Notes: generated from the letters alone by a model not told the origin. A stretch of DNA of 52,928 bases from Fredinandcohnia onubensis (GCF_002734285.1 NZ_NSEA01000010.1:1-52928), one strand, 5' to 3'. Shown: positions 30,291-41,500, numbered from the stretch's first letter. A program made the numbers and translations.

Positions 30291-31244
30291 TTAATCAAAC
30301 AGTGTGCTCACTGATTGTTGCTCGTGAACACGTACTATTGCTTCACCGATTAGTGGAGCTACAGAAAGCTCCTTGATTTTACTGATCTTCTTCTCTTCTG
30401 GCAATAGAATAGTATTAGTTACAACCAACTCTTTGATTTTTGAATTTTGGATACGTTCAATTGCTGGTCCTGATAATACAGGGTGTGTACAACAAGCATA
30501 TACTTCTGCTGCACCATTTTCGACAAGTGCATTTGCTGCTAAAGTAATTGTCCCTGCTGTGTCAATAATATCATCAATCAATATCGCCGTTTTTCCTTCA
30601 ATATTACCAACGATATTCATCACTTCTGCTACATTTGGTCTTGGGCGACGCTTATCTATAATCGCAATTGGAGCCTTTAAGCGATCTGCCATTTTACGTG
30701 TACGTGTAACCCCGCCATGGTCTGGAGATACGATAACAATGTCTTCAAGATTCTTAGCTTTGAAATATTCGGATAGAATTGGCACGCCCATTAGGTGGTC
30801 AATTAAGATATCAAAAAAGCCTTGGATTTGCGGTGCATGAAGATCTAACGTAATAACGCGATCTGCACCTGCTGTTTCTAACAGATTTGCAATTAACTTT
30901 GCAGTGATTGGCTCACGTGCACGTGCTTTACGGTCTTGTCTTGCATACCCGTAATACGGCATGACAATATTGATAGTCTTTGCAGAAGCACGTCTAAGTG
31001 CATCAATCATAATTAATACTTCCATGATATGCTCATTTACAGGAGCACTCGTTGATTGAATCACAAAAACATCGCATCCACGAATACTTTCTTCAATGTT
31101 AATTTGGATTTCTCCGTCGCTAAAACGTGTTACAGAGCATTTCCCAAGCTCAACACCAATTGACTTAGCGATTTCTTCAGCCAAAGGTGCATTCGAATTC
31201 AACGAAAACACCTTTAAACTTGAGTCACGGTATTCATTAGGCAT
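30291..31244 (-). CDS. prs: Ribose-phosphate pyrophosphokinase (PRPP synthetase)
   Basis: Makes PRPP for nucleotides, histidine, tryptophan and NAD. From the ATG at 31244 (MPNEYRDSS), 10 nt after GGAGGT, it has 317 aa, the B. subtilis length; the ATG at 31262 lies inside the ribosome binding site region. [12 protein letters not shown] is the PRPP synthetase signature, [13 protein letters not shown] the PRPP loop, and [17 protein letters not shown] the early flexible region. It is 17 nt from glmU, so the two share a message. Confidence 0.97.
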   Translation of the reverse strand: MPNEYRDSSLKVFSLNSNAPLAEEIAKSIGVELGKCSVTRFSDGEIQINIEESIRGCDVFVIQSTSAPVNEHIMEVLIMIDALRRASAKTINIVMPYYGYARQDRKARAREPITAKLIANLLETAGADRVITLDLHAPQIQGFFDILIDHLMGVPILSEYFKAKNLEDIVIVSPDHGGVTRTRKMADRLKAPIAIIDKRRPRPNVAEVMNIVGNIEGKTAILIDDIIDTAGTITLAANALVENGAAEVYACCTHPVLSGPAIERIQNSKIKELVVTNTILLPEEKKISKIKELSVAPLIGEAIVRVHEQQSVSTLFD

Positions 31245-31261
31245 GATCTTACTGACCTCCA

Positions 31262-32641
31262 TTAGGAATTTTTCTTTTGATTTAAGATCTCTACATAATT
31301 CTCTTTATTAACTTGACGAGCTCTAGCTATTGAAAGGGCGTTGCTAGGAACTTCACTTGTAATCGTTGATCCAGCCGCAACATACGCTCCTTCGCCAACT
31401 GTCACTGGAGCCACTAAATTTGAATTACATCCAATAAATGCATTGTCTTCGATCTTTGTTAAGAATTTATTTTTTCCGTCATAGTTAACAGTGATTGAGC
31501 CACAACCAATGTTTACATTTGTGCCAACCTCAGCGTCTCCAATATAGCTTAAGTGAGATACTTTACTTCCTTCACCAAAAACAGCTTTTTTCAGTTCAAC
31601 AAAGTTTCCAACTTTAACTTTGTCACTGATTTGTGATGCTGGACGGATATGCGCAAACGGTCCGATTGCTACATCATTTCCAATACTACTATCATGTGCA
31701 ACTGAATGGCGAATAACTGTACGTTCACCAATCTCACAATTCTTTATTTCCGAATTTGGACCAATCTCACAGTCCGAACCAATTTCAACATCCCCAATAA
31801 TCATAGTTCCCGGATGTAAAACAGTGTCTGAACCGATTTTAGCATCTGATGAAATGTACGTATTGTCCGGATCGATAATGGTAACACCATTCATCATGTG
31901 CTGTTTATTGATTCTTTGTTTCATTAGTTTTTCTGCCTGGGATAAGGCATACCGATCATTCACTCCAAGTGTTTCTTCGAATGAAGCTGTTTGGAATGCA
32001 GATACGATTTCACCTTTATTCTTCAGAATTTCAATGACATCTGGAAGATAATATTCGCCCTGTACATTGTCATTCGACACATTTGAAAGCGCTTCAAATA
32101 GTGCTTCATTATCGAAACAATATGTACCCGTATTGATTTCGGTAATTGTTCGTTCTTCTTCAGTTGCATCTTTATGTTCAACGATACGCTCCACATGTCC
32201 TTCTGCACTGCGGACAATTCTCCCATAACCTGTTGGCTCCGCAGCCACAGCTGTTAGGATTGTTGCCTTAGCGCCAGCATCCTCATGCTGTTTTAATAAC
32301 GCCTCCATCGTTCCTGCTGTTATAAGCGGAGTATCTCCACATACAACCAATGTTACTCCCTTTTCGTTCGCTAAGTGGTTTGCTGCCTGCATAACAGCGT
32401 GTGCTGTACCTAATTGCTCTTCTTGAAGGGCGTATTCACTTCTATCTCCAATTTGTGCTTTTACTTTTTCTGCTCCGTGTCCAACTATTGTCACAAGTTT
32501 TTGTAAGGATAATGTTGAAAGTTGATCTACTACATGCTGTACCATTGGTTTTCCACATACAGGGTGTAGAACCTTATAAAGCTTAGATTTCATGCGCGTT
32601 CCTTGCCCTGCGGCCAAAATTACGCCATATCGTTTTGTCAT
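31262..32641 (-). CDS. glmU: Bifunctional GlmU: glucosamine-1-phosphate acetyltransferase and UDP-GlcNAc pyrophosphorylase
   Basis: Makes UDP-N-acetylglucosamine for peptidoglycan. Start ATG at 32641 (MTKRYGVIL) after GGAGG; upstream codons of the same frame run through an intergenic repeat and are not coding. It has 459 aa. The pyrophosphorylase domain (1-230) opens with [13 protein letters not shown]. The left-handed beta helix (about 250-459) has hexapeptides such as [20 protein letters not shown], and the acetyltransferase His is in [11 protein letters not shown]. It heads glmU-prs. Confidence 0.97.
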   Translation of the reverse strand: MTKRYGVILAAGQGTRMKSKLYKVLHPVCGKPMVQHVVDQLSTLSLQKLVTIVGHGAEKVKAQIGDRSEYALQEEQLGTAHAVMQAANHLANEKGVTLVVCGDTPLITAGTMEALLKQHEDAGAKATILTAVAAEPTGYGRIVRSAEGHVERIVEHKDATEEERTITEINTGTYCFDNEALFEALSNVSNDNVQGEYYLPDVIEILKNKGEIVSAFQTASFEETLGVNDRYALSQAEKLMKQRINKQHMMNGVTIIDPDNTYISSDAKIGSDTVLHPGTMIIGDVEIGSDCEIGPNSEIKNCEIGERTVIRHSVAHDSSIGNDVAIGPFAHIRPASQISDKVKVGNFVELKKAVFGEGSKVSHLSYIGDAEVGTNVNIGCGSITVNYDGKNKFLTKIEDNAFIGCNSNLVAPVTVGEGAYVAAGSTITSEVPSNALSIARARQVNKENYVEILNQKKNS

Positions 32642-32665
32642 GTTCAGGCCTCCAATTAACCTAAT

Positions 32666-32790
32666 CAAATTCGCCTCGGTGAATTTGCGTCCAGATTTTT
32701 TCGAGCCCGCTCGAAAATTTACCTTTGAAAATCGCATGTCTCCGCCGGAGGCTTTAACTTTATGGAATCCTCGATTGCATAAAGTTAAAC
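32666..32790 (-). repeat. Intergenic structured repeat, copy A, upstream of glmU
   Basis: Shares blocks with copy B at 48962-49157, in the same order: a hairpin AAATTCGCC/GGTGAATTT (32667-32675, 32678-32686), GCGTCCAGATTTT, GCTCGAAAA, GAAAATCG, CCGCCGGAGGCTTTAACTTT, and an end hairpin (32753-32764 with 32778-32789). Copy A also has a TCGAGC/GCTCGA hairpin at about 32699-32715. The near end is 24 nt from the glmU start, so it would lie in the glmU 5' leader if transcribed from beyond it. Strand is given relative to glmU. Confidence 0.75.
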
Positions 32791-32895
32791 CTTTTTATCC
32801 ATTACGAATATATCTCAAAAAGAGACCATTTTCAAGAAAACTAACGAAAGTACACGTTTTTTTTAACTGGAAAAATTTTATTGGGGATAAGGGGG

Positions 32896-32929
32896 AAAGA
32901 AAAAGAGCCTATCGTGTATGTAGGCTCTT
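32896..32929 (-). terminator. Terminator after spoVG
   Basis: Stem AAGAGCCTA (32903-32911) with TAGGCTCTT (32921-32929) and T-run on the minus strand. Confidence 0.85.
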
Positions 32930-32949
32930 CGATGTAATAAATGTTTATT

Positions 32950-33240
32950 TTAGGATGCTCCCGCTTCTTCAAACTCAACCTCTACTTCACCTAAACGGTG
33001 ATACTCAGCTAGTACAGCATCTTGAATCTTTCCACGAGTACCTGAGTTAATTGGATGAGCGATATCGCGAAACTCGCCATCTGGAGTACGTTTGCTTGGC
33101 ATTGCAACAAATAAACCATTGTTGCCATCGATTACACGAATGTCATGAACAACAAATTCATGGTCTAACGTAATTGATGCAATCGCTCTCATTCTACCTT
33201 CAGTATTAACGCGGCGTAATCTAACGTCTGTCACTTCCAT
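32950..33240 (-). CDS. spoVG: Septation regulator/RNA-binding protein SpoVG
   Basis: A 97-aa nucleic-acid-binding regulator of septation and sporulation, nearly identical to the B. subtilis protein over [35 protein letters not shown] and [20 protein letters not shown]. The start at 33240 follows AGGTGG by 8 nt; an in-frame GTG at 33252 overlaps that site. It has its own sigma-H promoter and terminator inside the purR-ridA-spoVG row. Confidence 0.97.
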   Translation of the reverse strand: MEVTDVRLRRVNTEGRMRAIASITLDHEFVVHDIRVIDGNNGLFVAMPSKRTPDGEFRDIAHPINSGTRGKIQDAVLAEYHRLGEVEVEFEEAGAS

Positions 33241-33284
33241 TCTGTTCACCACCTTTTTGACTATATAAAAACTTAGTTATTCAT

Positions 33285-33309
33285 ATTCAACGAAAAATCG
33301 GAATCTCCT
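33285..33309 (-). promoter_or_regulatory. sigma-H promoter of spoVG
   Basis: AGGAGATT (33302-33309) and GAAT (33285-33288) on the minus strand, 13 bp apart. It closely resembles the classical B. subtilis spoVG promoter (AGGA-rich -35, GAAT -10). Confidence 0.75.
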
Positions 33310-33383
33310 GCTAAATATTAAATATTTTTTTAAAAAGATTCATACTTTTTTGTGAATGAACAGAATGTTAGTGAGAAACGCTA

Positions 33384-33758
33384 TTATTTTACGAGTGCGA
33401 TTACCTCAATTTCTACCAAAACATCTTTAGGGAGTCTTGCCACTTCAACCGTAGAGCGTGCTGGTTTATGCCCAGCAAAGAATTCCCCATAAATTTCATT
33501 TAGTTCAGCAAAGTCATCCATATTTTTAATAAATACAGTTGCTTTAACAACTGTGTCTAGGGATGCGCCCGCTTCAGCTAAAACGGCTTGCAGATTCTTA
33601 AAAACCTGTACCGTTTGTTCTTTTATTCCTCCACTTACTAGTTCACCAGCTGGTGTTAGAGGAATTTGCCCCGAACTAAAAAACATATTGTTTACAATGA
33701 TTCCTTGTGAATATGGTCCAATTGCAGCTGGTGCTTGATCCGTTTGTACCTGCCTCAT
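33384..33758 (-). CDS. ridA: RidA-family enamine/imine deaminase (YabJ)
   Basis: A 124-aa trimeric YjgF/YER057c/UK114 protein that hydrolyses reactive 2-aminoacrylate-type enamines. [20 protein letters not shown] at the N-terminus, the Arg of [16 protein letters not shown] and the C-terminal EIEVIAL are the family core and active-site residues. In B. subtilis it is needed for full PurR control. It overlaps the purR stop by 4 nt. Confidence 0.95.
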   Translation of the reverse strand: MRQVQTDQAPAAIGPYSQGIIVNNMFFSSGQIPLTPAGELVSGGIKEQTVQVFKNLQAVLAEAGASLDTVVKATVFIKNMDDFAELNEIYGEFFAGHKPARSTVEVARLPKDVLVEIEVIALVK

Positions 33759-34615
33759 TCTTCTTCCCCCATTTCATCTTCAATTTCTACTTGTCGTAGG
33801 TATGATTCATAATTTCCAACAGCAACTTTAATTTGTTTTTCTTTCACATCAACTTCTGTAAGTTTTACTAAGGATATGTACTCATCAACTAGTCTTTCTT
33901 CGACACCTTCAGATTCAACTAGGACACCGATTCCTTTAACGTTTGCATTGAACTCTTCAAGGATACTAACCATTCCCTTCACAGTTCCGCCAGCTTTCAT
34001 AAAGTCATCGATAATTAGGACATTTGCTCCTTCCTTCAAACTCCGTTTAGCCAATACCATTGTCTGTATCCGCTTTGTAGATCCGGATACATAATTAATA
34101 CTCACAGTAGAGCCTTCAGTCACTCGATTGTCATGTCTTACAATTACAACAGGAACGTCTAGATATGAGGCAACAGCATATGCCAACGGAATTCCCTTTG
34201 TTGCAACAGTCATGACAATATCAATCTCATGATTTGAATATATAGAAGCAAAGATTTTCCCGATTTTATTCACAATTCTCGGGTCTCCAAGTATATCAGT
34301 AAGGTACAAATACCCACCTGGAAGAAGCCTATCTGGATTTGCTATCACCTTACAAAGTTCCTCAACAACCTCACTAGCTTCTTCTTCCCCGACCATTGGA
34401 ATAAATTTTACTCCTCCAGCAGCGCCAGCCACAGTAATTAATGTTCCAATTCCTTGCTGCTCAAACGTTTGCTTGATAATGGCTAGATCCTCACTAATTG
34501 AGGATTTAGCAGAATCATATTTTTCAGCAAAATAAGAAAGAGAAACAAGGTGCTGTGGATGTAAAAGCAAGTGATTTGTCATATCAACAAGTCTACTACT
34601 CCGTCTAAATTTCAT
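33755..34615 (-). CDS. purR: Purine operon repressor PurR
   Basis: A 286-aa repressor; PRPP lowers its DNA binding. The N-terminal winged helix (1-70, [14 protein letters not shown]) is joined to a phosphoribosyltransferase-like domain with the PRPP loop [17 protein letters not shown]. The start at 34615 follows GGAGG by 5 nt; the frame upstream starts with TTG inside that site. An imperfect PurBox-like AAAACCGAATATT at about 34627-34639, beside the ribosome binding site, would fit autorepression but is a single copy and tentative. Confidence 0.95.
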   Translation of the reverse strand: MKFRRSSRLVDMTNHLLLHPQHLVSLSYFAEKYDSAKSSISEDLAIIKQTFEQQGIGTLITVAGAAGGVKFIPMVGEEEASEVVEELCKVIANPDRLLPGGYLYLTDILGDPRIVNKIGKIFASIYSNHEIDIVMTVATKGIPLAYAVASYLDVPVVIVRHDNRVTEGSTVSINYVSGSTKRIQTMVLAKRSLKEGANVLIIDDFMKAGGTVKGMVSILEEFNANVKGIGVLVESEGVEERLVDEYISLVKLTEVDVKEKQIKVAVGNYESYLRQVEIEDEMGEEE

Positions 34616-34669
34616 GGCATCCTCCAAAAACCGAATATTTTATAGATAATATACCATTAATATACGTCT

Positions 34670-35539
34670 TTATTCAACCTTATTTCGCTCACCAAGCAAT
34701 CTAACTGCATAAACCTGGTCACAAAAGCCACGCAATCCATTATAAATTCGCTGCATTCTAGATTCTCTTTGAACAAGCCCAAAAACAGTAGGTCCGCTTC
34801 CGCTCATTAATACTGCATCCGCACCAAACCGTTTCATTTGATCCTTTATGTTTGCTACTTCTGGATGGAGTTTTAGAGTTACATCCTCTAATACATTACC
34901 GACACGATCGCAAATCCCGCCAAAGTCCTTCTCCTCAATTGCTCGAATCATCCCATCCACATCTGGATGATTGATTTGATCAATTGAAAGGTTCCGATAA
35001 ACATCTGCTGTTGAGACCCCTATTGTTGGTTTTGCTAAAATGACCCAACAATGTGGTGGTGCAGGTAATTCTGTTATAATTTCACCTCTGCCAGTTGCAA
35101 GGGCTGTCCCACCATAGACACAAAAGGACACATCTGAGCCAATTTCAGCACCAATCGATGCAAGTTCATCTAGACTAAGTCCAAGGTTCCAAAATTTATT
35201 TAATCCTCTTAACGTTGCGGCTGCATCACTGCTTCCACCAGCGAGCCCTGCAGCTACTGGAATTGATTTTGTAATCGAAATGACGACGCCCTTTTTTACA
35301 CCGAATCGCTTTTTCAGTAGGCTTGCAGCCTGATAAGCTAGGTTACGGCTGTCATCCGGTACAAAGCGATTATGGGAAACGACCTTAATTTCATCCCCCT
35401 CATAATCGGATAATTCAAGCCTGTCCGATAGATCGATGGTAGTCATGATCATCCGCACCTCATGATAACCATCTTGCCGCTTATGCAATACATCGAGCGC
35501 TAAATTGATCTTTGCCGGGGCCTTAACTAATAATTTCAT
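34670..35539 (-). CDS. ispE: 4-diphosphocytidyl-2-C-methyl-D-erythritol kinase
   Basis: Phosphorylates CDP-methylerythritol in the MEP isoprenoid pathway (GHMP kinase fold). The start at 35539 ([16 protein letters not shown]) follows AGGTG and gives 289 aa, the B. subtilis length; the frame runs open for 57 more codons without family similarity. [20 protein letters not shown] is the ATP-binding GHMP motif, and [11 protein letters not shown] is motif 3. Confidence 0.95.
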   Translation of the reverse strand: MKLLVKAPAKINLALDVLHKRQDGYHEVRMIMTTIDLSDRLELSDYEGDEIKVVSHNRFVPDDSRNLAYQAASLLKKRFGVKKGVVISITKSIPVAAGLAGGSSDAAATLRGLNKFWNLGLSLDELASIGAEIGSDVSFCVYGGTALATGRGEIITELPAPPHCWVILAKPTIGVSTADVYRNLSIDQINHPDVDGMIRAIEEKDFGGICDRVGNVLEDVTLKLHPEVANIKDQMKRFGADAVLMSGSGPTVFGLVQRESRMQRIYNGLRGFCDQVYAVRLLGERNKVE

Positions 35540-35719
35540 GAAAACACCTGCTTTAAACGTAAAATTCAATATTGACATTGTACCATAAAGTAAACACCGT
35601 AAAACAGTGATGTCATGCTGTCTGCACTGTTTTTTATGTAAATCGTTCATAACGACCTTATTCTTATATAAAGAAAGCCGAAGCGAATCTGCTCCGGCGT
35701 CGTAGTTCAAGAAACTGTT

Positions 35720-35905
35720 TTACTGGTTTTTTCCCTTTTTAGCAAGCTGTTGTTGCCCAATTTCAATTGCCCGTTTTACCATATTGCCGGCATCACGTGA
35801 ACGAATTGCACCCCAACCTTCATTTTTTACAGTGTCATAAAAACCAAGTTCTTTTGCTAACTCTTCTTTAAAGGTTTCCGACATAATTCCTCTACGTCTT
35901 CCCAA
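35720..35905 (-). CDS. sspF: Alpha/beta-type small acid-soluble spore protein SspF
   Basis: A 61-aa minor DNA-binding spore protein. [20 protein letters not shown] gives the GPR-protease-type region, and [20 protein letters not shown] is the conserved DNA-binding helix. The size matches B. subtilis SspF. I looked for a sigma-G promoter in the 95 bp upstream and saw only poor matches. Confidence 0.92.
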   Translation of the reverse strand: MGRRRGIMSETFKEELAKELGFYDTVKNEGWGAIRSRDAGNMVKRAIEIGQQQLAKKGKNQ

Positions 35906-36000
35906 TAACTACAACCCCTTTCTACCTACGACAATCTTAGTATTAGAAAAACAAGGGTTAATTATAGTAACAATTTATCCTATTAATTCTTTTTTAAACA

Positions 36001-36038
36001 AAAAACGTGGCACTTTTTTAGAAAAGCACCACGTTTTT
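36001..36038 (-). terminator. Terminator after veg
   Basis: AAAAACGTGG and CCACGTTTTT arms extended by CTTTT/AAAAG across a 2x2 internal loop, with a T-run on the minus strand. Confidence 0.8.
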
Positions 36039-36068
36039 AGACAAAATAAAAAGCAGCAAACACAATGT

Positions 36069-36338
36069 CTACTGCCCACTTATAGCAATGTTCCCAGATG
36101 TCTCATCAAAGAATGTTAATTGAACGGTTTCTGTAAGGATATCAGCATAGCTGTATGATACTCGCTCAAACGAGTTCTCGTCCTGGTCTAGTTCAATTAC
36201 AAATACAGAGGGGTACGTTTCAGCGAGCACTCCCGAGCGCTCGATTGTCTTTCTACGACCACCGTTCGCCTTTAAAGTAAGCCTCTTGCCTAAATTTGTA
36301 TCTAAAGACCTTTTGATATCAAGCAAAGTTTTTCCCAT
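36069..36338 (-). CDS. veg: Veg protein
   Basis: An 89-aa protein, very abundant in vegetative B. subtilis, where it stimulates biofilm matrix genes. [17 protein letters not shown] and [20 protein letters not shown] are conserved. The ATG at 36338 (MGKTLLDIK) follows GAGGTGG by 6 nt. It has a strong sigma-A promoter, the counterpart of the well-known Pveg. Confidence 0.93.
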   Translation of the reverse strand: MGKTLLDIKRSLDTNLGKRLTLKANGGRRKTIERSGVLAETYPSVFVIELDQDENSFERVSYSYADILTETVQLTFFDETSGNIAISGQ

Positions 36339-36360
36339 TTCACTCCACCTCACTATTCTA

Positions 36361-36389
36361 AGTATACCAAATAAATCTTAAAACGTCAA
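36361..36389 (-). promoter_or_regulatory. veg promoter (sigma-A)
   Basis: TTGACG (36384-36389), 17 bp, TATACT (36361-36366) on the minus strand, close to the veg ribosome binding site. Confidence 0.8.
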
Positions 36390-36559
36390 ACAAAACTAAA
36401 ATTATAACAATGATACAAAATACTTGTCAATATATATTTTCCTACATTTTTCTTAGTGCACAACCGATAGTATGTTCAAAAGTGTAGCTAATATGTATAA
36501 AAACAAGATTTCTTTCATCGACATATTTTTCAATTGTTTCTATATGTAATAAAATACCA

Positions 36560-36595
36560 AAGGGAATCTCTAGCGTAACACGTTAGAGATCCCCT
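36560..36595 (-). terminator. Terminator overlapping the yabG stop
   Basis: GGGATCTCTA and TAGAGATTCCC arms (one bulge) followed by TTT and a T-rich tail; the stem covers the last codons of yabG. Confidence 0.65.
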
Positions 36596-37467
36596 TCTTC
36601 ATCATCCTCTAGTTTTTGGTAAGGCATACCCGTTCGTAATACACCCTTAGTTTCAATCCCTCCCAGGCCCTTTTCTCCTGTTAATGTATTTCGCAGAACA
36701 TCCCATACATTAATTCTTTCATCAAAAGGAGTAAAGCAAATTTTTGCAACGATATATACAGGGTCTAAAGCATGTATATTGACTCTTGAAGGTGAACTTG
36801 CATAATTTGCACCCGCTCTTATCAAAGACTCGAAGTGGGACTGGCATGCACCTGCAAAAATAACGAGTTGATCTAAATGCGGAACTCTTTTTCTTGCCTG
36901 TCGAACCGTTTGAGCAAAATGGCGAGAATGCCGATATGCCTTTAGTTCAGTAACCTTTCCCTTCGACTTTGAAAATGCATCATGCCCAGTTATCACAAGT
37001 ATGTCAGGTCTATATTTATCAAGCAGTTCATCAATCTTGTCTGGCATTTCCTTTTCATGACAGTGTACTCCATATACCGGAACACCTATTTTTTCATATA
37101 AAGCTAGGCACTTTTTTAAGTAATTGGGGTCACCATCAATGTGCAGAACTCTTCCTGGGATTTGAAAAAACTCTGTATCATTTGCATAACCACCTGTCGC
37201 ATGATATTCATTTTTTTGCCTAATTAACTGATAATCTTGTCGAAAAAGGCGATAGGAATGATCCACTTTTTCTCGATCGGTCCGCTGTCTCTTCTGTCTT
37301 TCGTTCTCATCGACTAGAACTAAATCTTCATATGGAGCATCTGCGATCAACCTTACATCTTCACCATATAAATAAACAGTTTGATCATGTGTAATTTCTG
37401 TTACTTTAAACAACAAGTCAAACTGATAGGATTTCCTTGCAACAATATCACCAACTTTTATTTCCAT
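36583..37467 (-). CDS. yabG: Sporulation-specific protease YabG
   Basis: A 294-aa mother-cell protease that trims spore coat proteins (family U57). Conserved blocks are GVPVYGVHCHEKEMPDKI, RPDILVITGHDAFSK, LVIFAGACQSHFESLIRAGA and ASSPSRVNIHALDPVYIVAK; the Cys and His in them are plausible catalytic residues. The ATG at 37467 (MEIKVGDIV) is 9 nt after GGAG; the frame opens at 37482. A sigma-K promoter match lies upstream. Confidence 0.94.
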   Translation of the reverse strand: MEIKVGDIVARKSYQFDLLFKVTEITHDQTVYLYGEDVRLIADAPYEDLVLVDENERQKRQRTDREKVDHSYRLFRQDYQLIRQKNEYHATGGYANDTEFFQIPGRVLHIDGDPNYLKKCLALYEKIGVPVYGVHCHEKEMPDKIDELLDKYRPDILVITGHDAFSKSKGKVTELKAYRHSRHFAQTVRQARKRVPHLDQLVIFAGACQSHFESLIRAGANYASSPSRVNIHALDPVYIVAKICFTPFDERINVWDVLRNTLTGEKGLGGIETKGVLRTGMPYQKLEDDEEGDL

Positions 37468-37519
37468 CCTCACCCACTCCAACTTCGAGGTAATTTGCGC
37501 TTATGAGATACCTACTTGT

Positions 37520-37547
37520 TAGCCTATGCAGCATAGCCAAAAGTGGT
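37520..37547 (-). promoter_or_regulatory. sigma-K promoter of yabG
   Basis: AC (37546-37547), 17 bp, CATAGGCTA (37520-37528), which matches the -10 CATANNNTA fully. yabG is sigma-K dependent in B. subtilis. Confidence 0.65.
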
Positions 37548-37592
37548 GAGAGGAAAGAAAGTTGGAGAACTAACAATATAAAAAAAGACCTA

Positions 37593-39042
<1,450 letters not shown>

Positions 39043-39134
39043 TTTTAGTGAAACCTTTCTCGATTTATTTCGTCTAACATTATAGATACAAATATTACAT
39101 AATTATAACAAAAAAGACATAGACATAAAAAGAA

Positions 39135-39249
39135 GTGTTCCAGTGCCTTGATCAGCCCTGACAAGCACAAGACGAGCCAGCGAGAAGGTTGCTCTTTGAC
39201 CTTCTTGATGGATTGGCTTGTGACCTCGAGGGGCTAGGCACTGGAACCG
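39135..39249. repeat. Long inverted-repeat intergenic element
   Basis: Ends GTTCCAGTGCCT (39137-39148) and AGGCACTGGAAC (39236-39247) pair over 12 bp. Inside, AGCCC/GGGGCT, AAGC-CAA-type and AGAAGGT/ACCTTCT arms give one long imperfect hairpin of about 110 nt. From memory this sequence type (CTAGGC..CTGGA with CCTCGAGGGGCTAG) recurs between genes of many Bacillaceae; that is unverified here. An ORF crossing it is spurious. Confidence 0.75.
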
Positions 39250-39253
39250 GACA

Positions 39254-39281
39254 TAAAAAAACAGAGGAATATTCCTCTGTT
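39254..39281 (-). terminator. Terminator after yabE
   Basis: A perfect palindrome ACAGAGGAATATTCCTCTGT (39261-39280) followed by seven T on the minus strand. Confidence 0.85.
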
Positions 39282-39290
39282 CATTGCAAG

Positions 39291-40487
39291 TTAATTTAAG
39301 ATTTGAATTTTCACCTTTCGTTGTCCCCAACGAAAAGCTTGGGATTTCTCCGAGAAAAAGACATCAATCTTATAACCTTTAATATCGGTTCCCTTGTCTC
39401 CAGCTACTGCATAGCCATATCCTTCTACATACACTTTTGTACCTAAAGGAATGACACTAGGGTCAACCGCAATAACCTTAACATTTGGATTTGCACGAAG
39501 GTTAATTCCTGTCGCAGTTGTTCCTGAACAACCACTACAATACGCAGTATACGCTGTCGATGAAACATAGAACTCTTTTGCAACATTACCTGTACCACGG
39601 GAAACCTGTTGAACAATTTCACGTGTACCAACTGCTACAACTTTATCTTTACTATCTTGTAAGGTTTCTGTTTTGATAAGATCTCTCGAAACTTCTTTTC
39701 CATTTTCAAGAACGACTTCGTAATGCTTTGCAAGCTTACCCTCTTGACCAGGATTTACAACCTTTTGCTTGCCCTTATCAATGCTGTTGTCTTTTTTCTT
39801 CACAACTGCAAAGGCAACAGATTCTTCCACTACATCGGTGACTTTTTCTACTCGTACAACATTGACGACACTATTTGCTGTAATCTGTGCTTCCATTCCT
39901 GGTTCTACTCGATCCAATTCATTTAGTGTAACATTTTGACCTTTTAAAAAGTCAGCGACAGTAGTCGAAGTGGACCAAACTTGTGATTCGGTACCGCCGT
40001 CATTTAAAGTGAGTTGAAATGCTTTTTCAACTTCAACTTTCATATCTTCTTTTAACTTTGTATCTAAACTTGGATTGACTTTATCGTGTTCTGAAATTTC
40101 TACCTTAGTGTCTTTGAAAAGATCTCCCACGGTTTTGACTGTTGTCCAGACCTTTTGTGGCTGGTTATCAACTACAAGCTCAACCGGAATAGCCTCTTGC
40201 CACGTCACTTTCAAATTGTCCTTGATTGCCGTATCCATTGATGGTGAAAGCTCGTCATGTTTCGAGACATCTATTTCTAAATCTTGTAGAACTTCTGCAA
40301 CCGTGTTTGCGTGCGTCCTTATAACTTGCTCATTTCCATTTAATGATAGTGTAACTGTATCCTTTGTAGTTTCATATGTAGCATAACCCGTACCGGCACC
40401 TACTAAGACTATAAAACTACTGATCGAGACTATTAATCTCTTTTTGTGCTTTGACTCGGAAAACAGTTTTTTCATGTTTTTAAGCAA
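39291..40487 (-). CDS. yabE: YabE, cell-wall resuscitation-factor-like protein with DUF348, G5 and 3D domains
   Basis: A 398-aa exported protein, probably a muralytic enzyme. An N-terminal membrane or signal segment (about 16-40) precedes three DUF348 repeats (around 45-215; each has the LxxxVNPSLDTKLKEDM-type pattern), a G5 domain (about 220-295) and a C-terminal 3D domain (about 310-398) with TAYCSGCSGTTATG, AVDPSVIPLGTKVYVEGYG and DKGTDIKG catalytic Asp residues. The TTG at 40487 is 10 nt after GGAGG; the ATG four codons on is 22 nt away. The promoter is a perfect sigma-A match. Confidence 0.88.
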   Translation of the reverse strand: MLKNMKKLFSESKHKKRLIVSISSFIVLVGAGTGYATYETTKDTVTLSLNGNEQVIRTHANTVAEVLQDLEIDVSKHDELSPSMDTAIKDNLKVTWQEAIPVELVVDNQPQKVWTTVKTVGDLFKDTKVEISEHDKVNPSLDTKLKEDMKVEVEKAFQLTLNDGGTESQVWSTSTTVADFLKGQNVTLNELDRVEPGMEAQITANSVVNVVRVEKVTDVVEESVAFAVVKKKDNSIDKGKQKVVNPGQEGKLAKHYEVVLENGKEVSRDLIKTETLQDSKDKVVAVGTREIVQQVSRGTGNVAKEFYVSSTAYTAYCSGCSGTTATGINLRANPNVKVIAVDPSVIPLGTKVYVEGYGYAVAGDKGTDIKGYKIDVFFSEKSQAFRWGQRKVKIQILN

Positions 40488-40514
40488 ATGAAAAACGCCT
40501 CCTTCTCTCAGTGG

Positions 40515-40543
40515 ATTATATAAAGGATCTTTTATTCTGTCAA
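40515..40543 (-). promoter_or_regulatory. yabE promoter, perfect sigma-A consensus
   Basis: TTGACA (40538-40543), exactly 17 bp, TATAAT (40515-40520) on the minus strand. It is only about 15 bp before the AAGGAGG of yabE, so the leader is very short. Confidence 0.8.
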
Positions 40544-40711
40544 CCCCACCCCTTTTTCCATTCACCGTACTAAATATTATGCAAGAAGAATTTCTAAAAA
40601 GGAAGATTTAGTTGTCGACAAAGATATATATGAGACAAAGGAGACATGTAGAACTTTTTCTAATTAACTTATAGTTGGACAAGCTACCCTATTTTTTGAC
40701 AAAATTTGCTA

Positions 40712-41479
40712 TCATTTTATGCCGAAAAATCGCTTCGCATTGTCGGATGTTTTTTGGGCAATTTCCTCAAATGTGACCCCTTTTAGCTCCGCTATTTGCT
40801 CTGCTACATATTTCACATAGCTTGGTTCATTTCGTTTTCCTCGAAATGGATGTGGTGTTAAATAAGGACAATCCGTTTCAATTAATAGACGGTCTAATGG
40901 AATTTCAGCCGCTACCTCTTTTGGTTTTTTTGCATTTTTAAAGGTAACGGGTCCGCCAAATGAAATATAAAAGTTCATATCCATACATTGTTTTGCGACT
41001 TCAACACTACCGGTAAAGCAGTGCATAATGCCGCCGACCTCACTTGCGTTTTCTTCTTCTAAGATTTCAATAATGTCGGCAGTTGCCTCTCGATTATGAA
41101 TAACAATGGGTAGCTTTACCTTCTTTGCTAGCGCAATTTGCTTACGAAAGACTTCTTTTTGAATTTCTTTTGGTGACTTGTCCCAATAATAATCAAGACC
41201 CATTTCACCTAAAGCTACGACCTTTGGATGAGAACAAAGCTCTTCAATCCATTTGAGGTCTTCATCTGTCATATCAATTGCATCCACTGGGTGCCATCCA
41301 ACCGTTGCATAAATAAACTCATATGTGTCGGCTAATTCAATCGCTCTTGTAATCGTTTCACGGTCAAACCCAACGACTACAATTATTTCAACACCTTCAC
41401 TTTGTGCTCTTTCAATTACTTCTTCTAAATCTTCTTGATACTGTATCGCATTTAAATGAGCATGTGTATCAATTAACAT
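40712..41479 (-). CDS. yabD: TatD-family metal-dependent hydrolase (YabD)
   Basis: A 255-aa TIM-barrel metallohydrolase, probably a 3'-5' DNA/RNA exonuclease or other nuclease. DTHAHLNA carries the first metal His pair, LGEMGLDYYWDKSP the Glu and Asp, LPIVIHNREA the next His, GIMHCFTG another, and LLIETDCPYLTPHPFRGKRN the last Asp. It follows metS as in B. subtilis. The metS terminator lies between, but it has a weak tail, so read-through is likely. Confidence 0.93.
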   Translation of the reverse strand: MLIDTHAHLNAIQYQEDLEEVIERAQSEGVEIIVVVGFDRETITRAIELADTYEFIYATVGWHPVDAIDMTDEDLKWIEELCSHPKVVALGEMGLDYYWDKSPKEIQKEVFRKQIALAKKVKLPIVIHNREATADIIEILEEENASEVGGIMHCFTGSVEVAKQCMDMNFYISFGGPVTFKNAKKPKEVAAEIPLDRLLIETDCPYLTPHPFRGKRNEPSYVKYVAEQIAELKGVTFEEIAQKTSDNAKRFFGIK

Positions 41480-41500
41480 AGTTAAAACTCCTTTTTCCGT

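Larger units (their letters stand above)
32642..32949. other. 308-bp gap between spoVG and glmU
   Basis: Holds the glmU ribosome binding site, copy A of an intergenic structured repeat (32666-32790), about 100 bp of A/T-rich sequence without features I recognise, and the spoVG terminator. No ORF of interest. Confidence 0.7.

Noticed and set aside
34627-34639. PurBox pair controlling purR
   Set aside because: Only one imperfect box is visible; functional PurR sites need two, so it is kept as a remark under purR and not as a feature.
35906-35998. sigma-G promoter of sspF
   Set aside because: Candidate -10 TACTA strings have no -35 at the right spacing.
39103-39330. 75-codon ORF on minus between yabE and rnmV
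   Set aside because: It runs through the yabE terminator and the long inverted repeat; no coding character.
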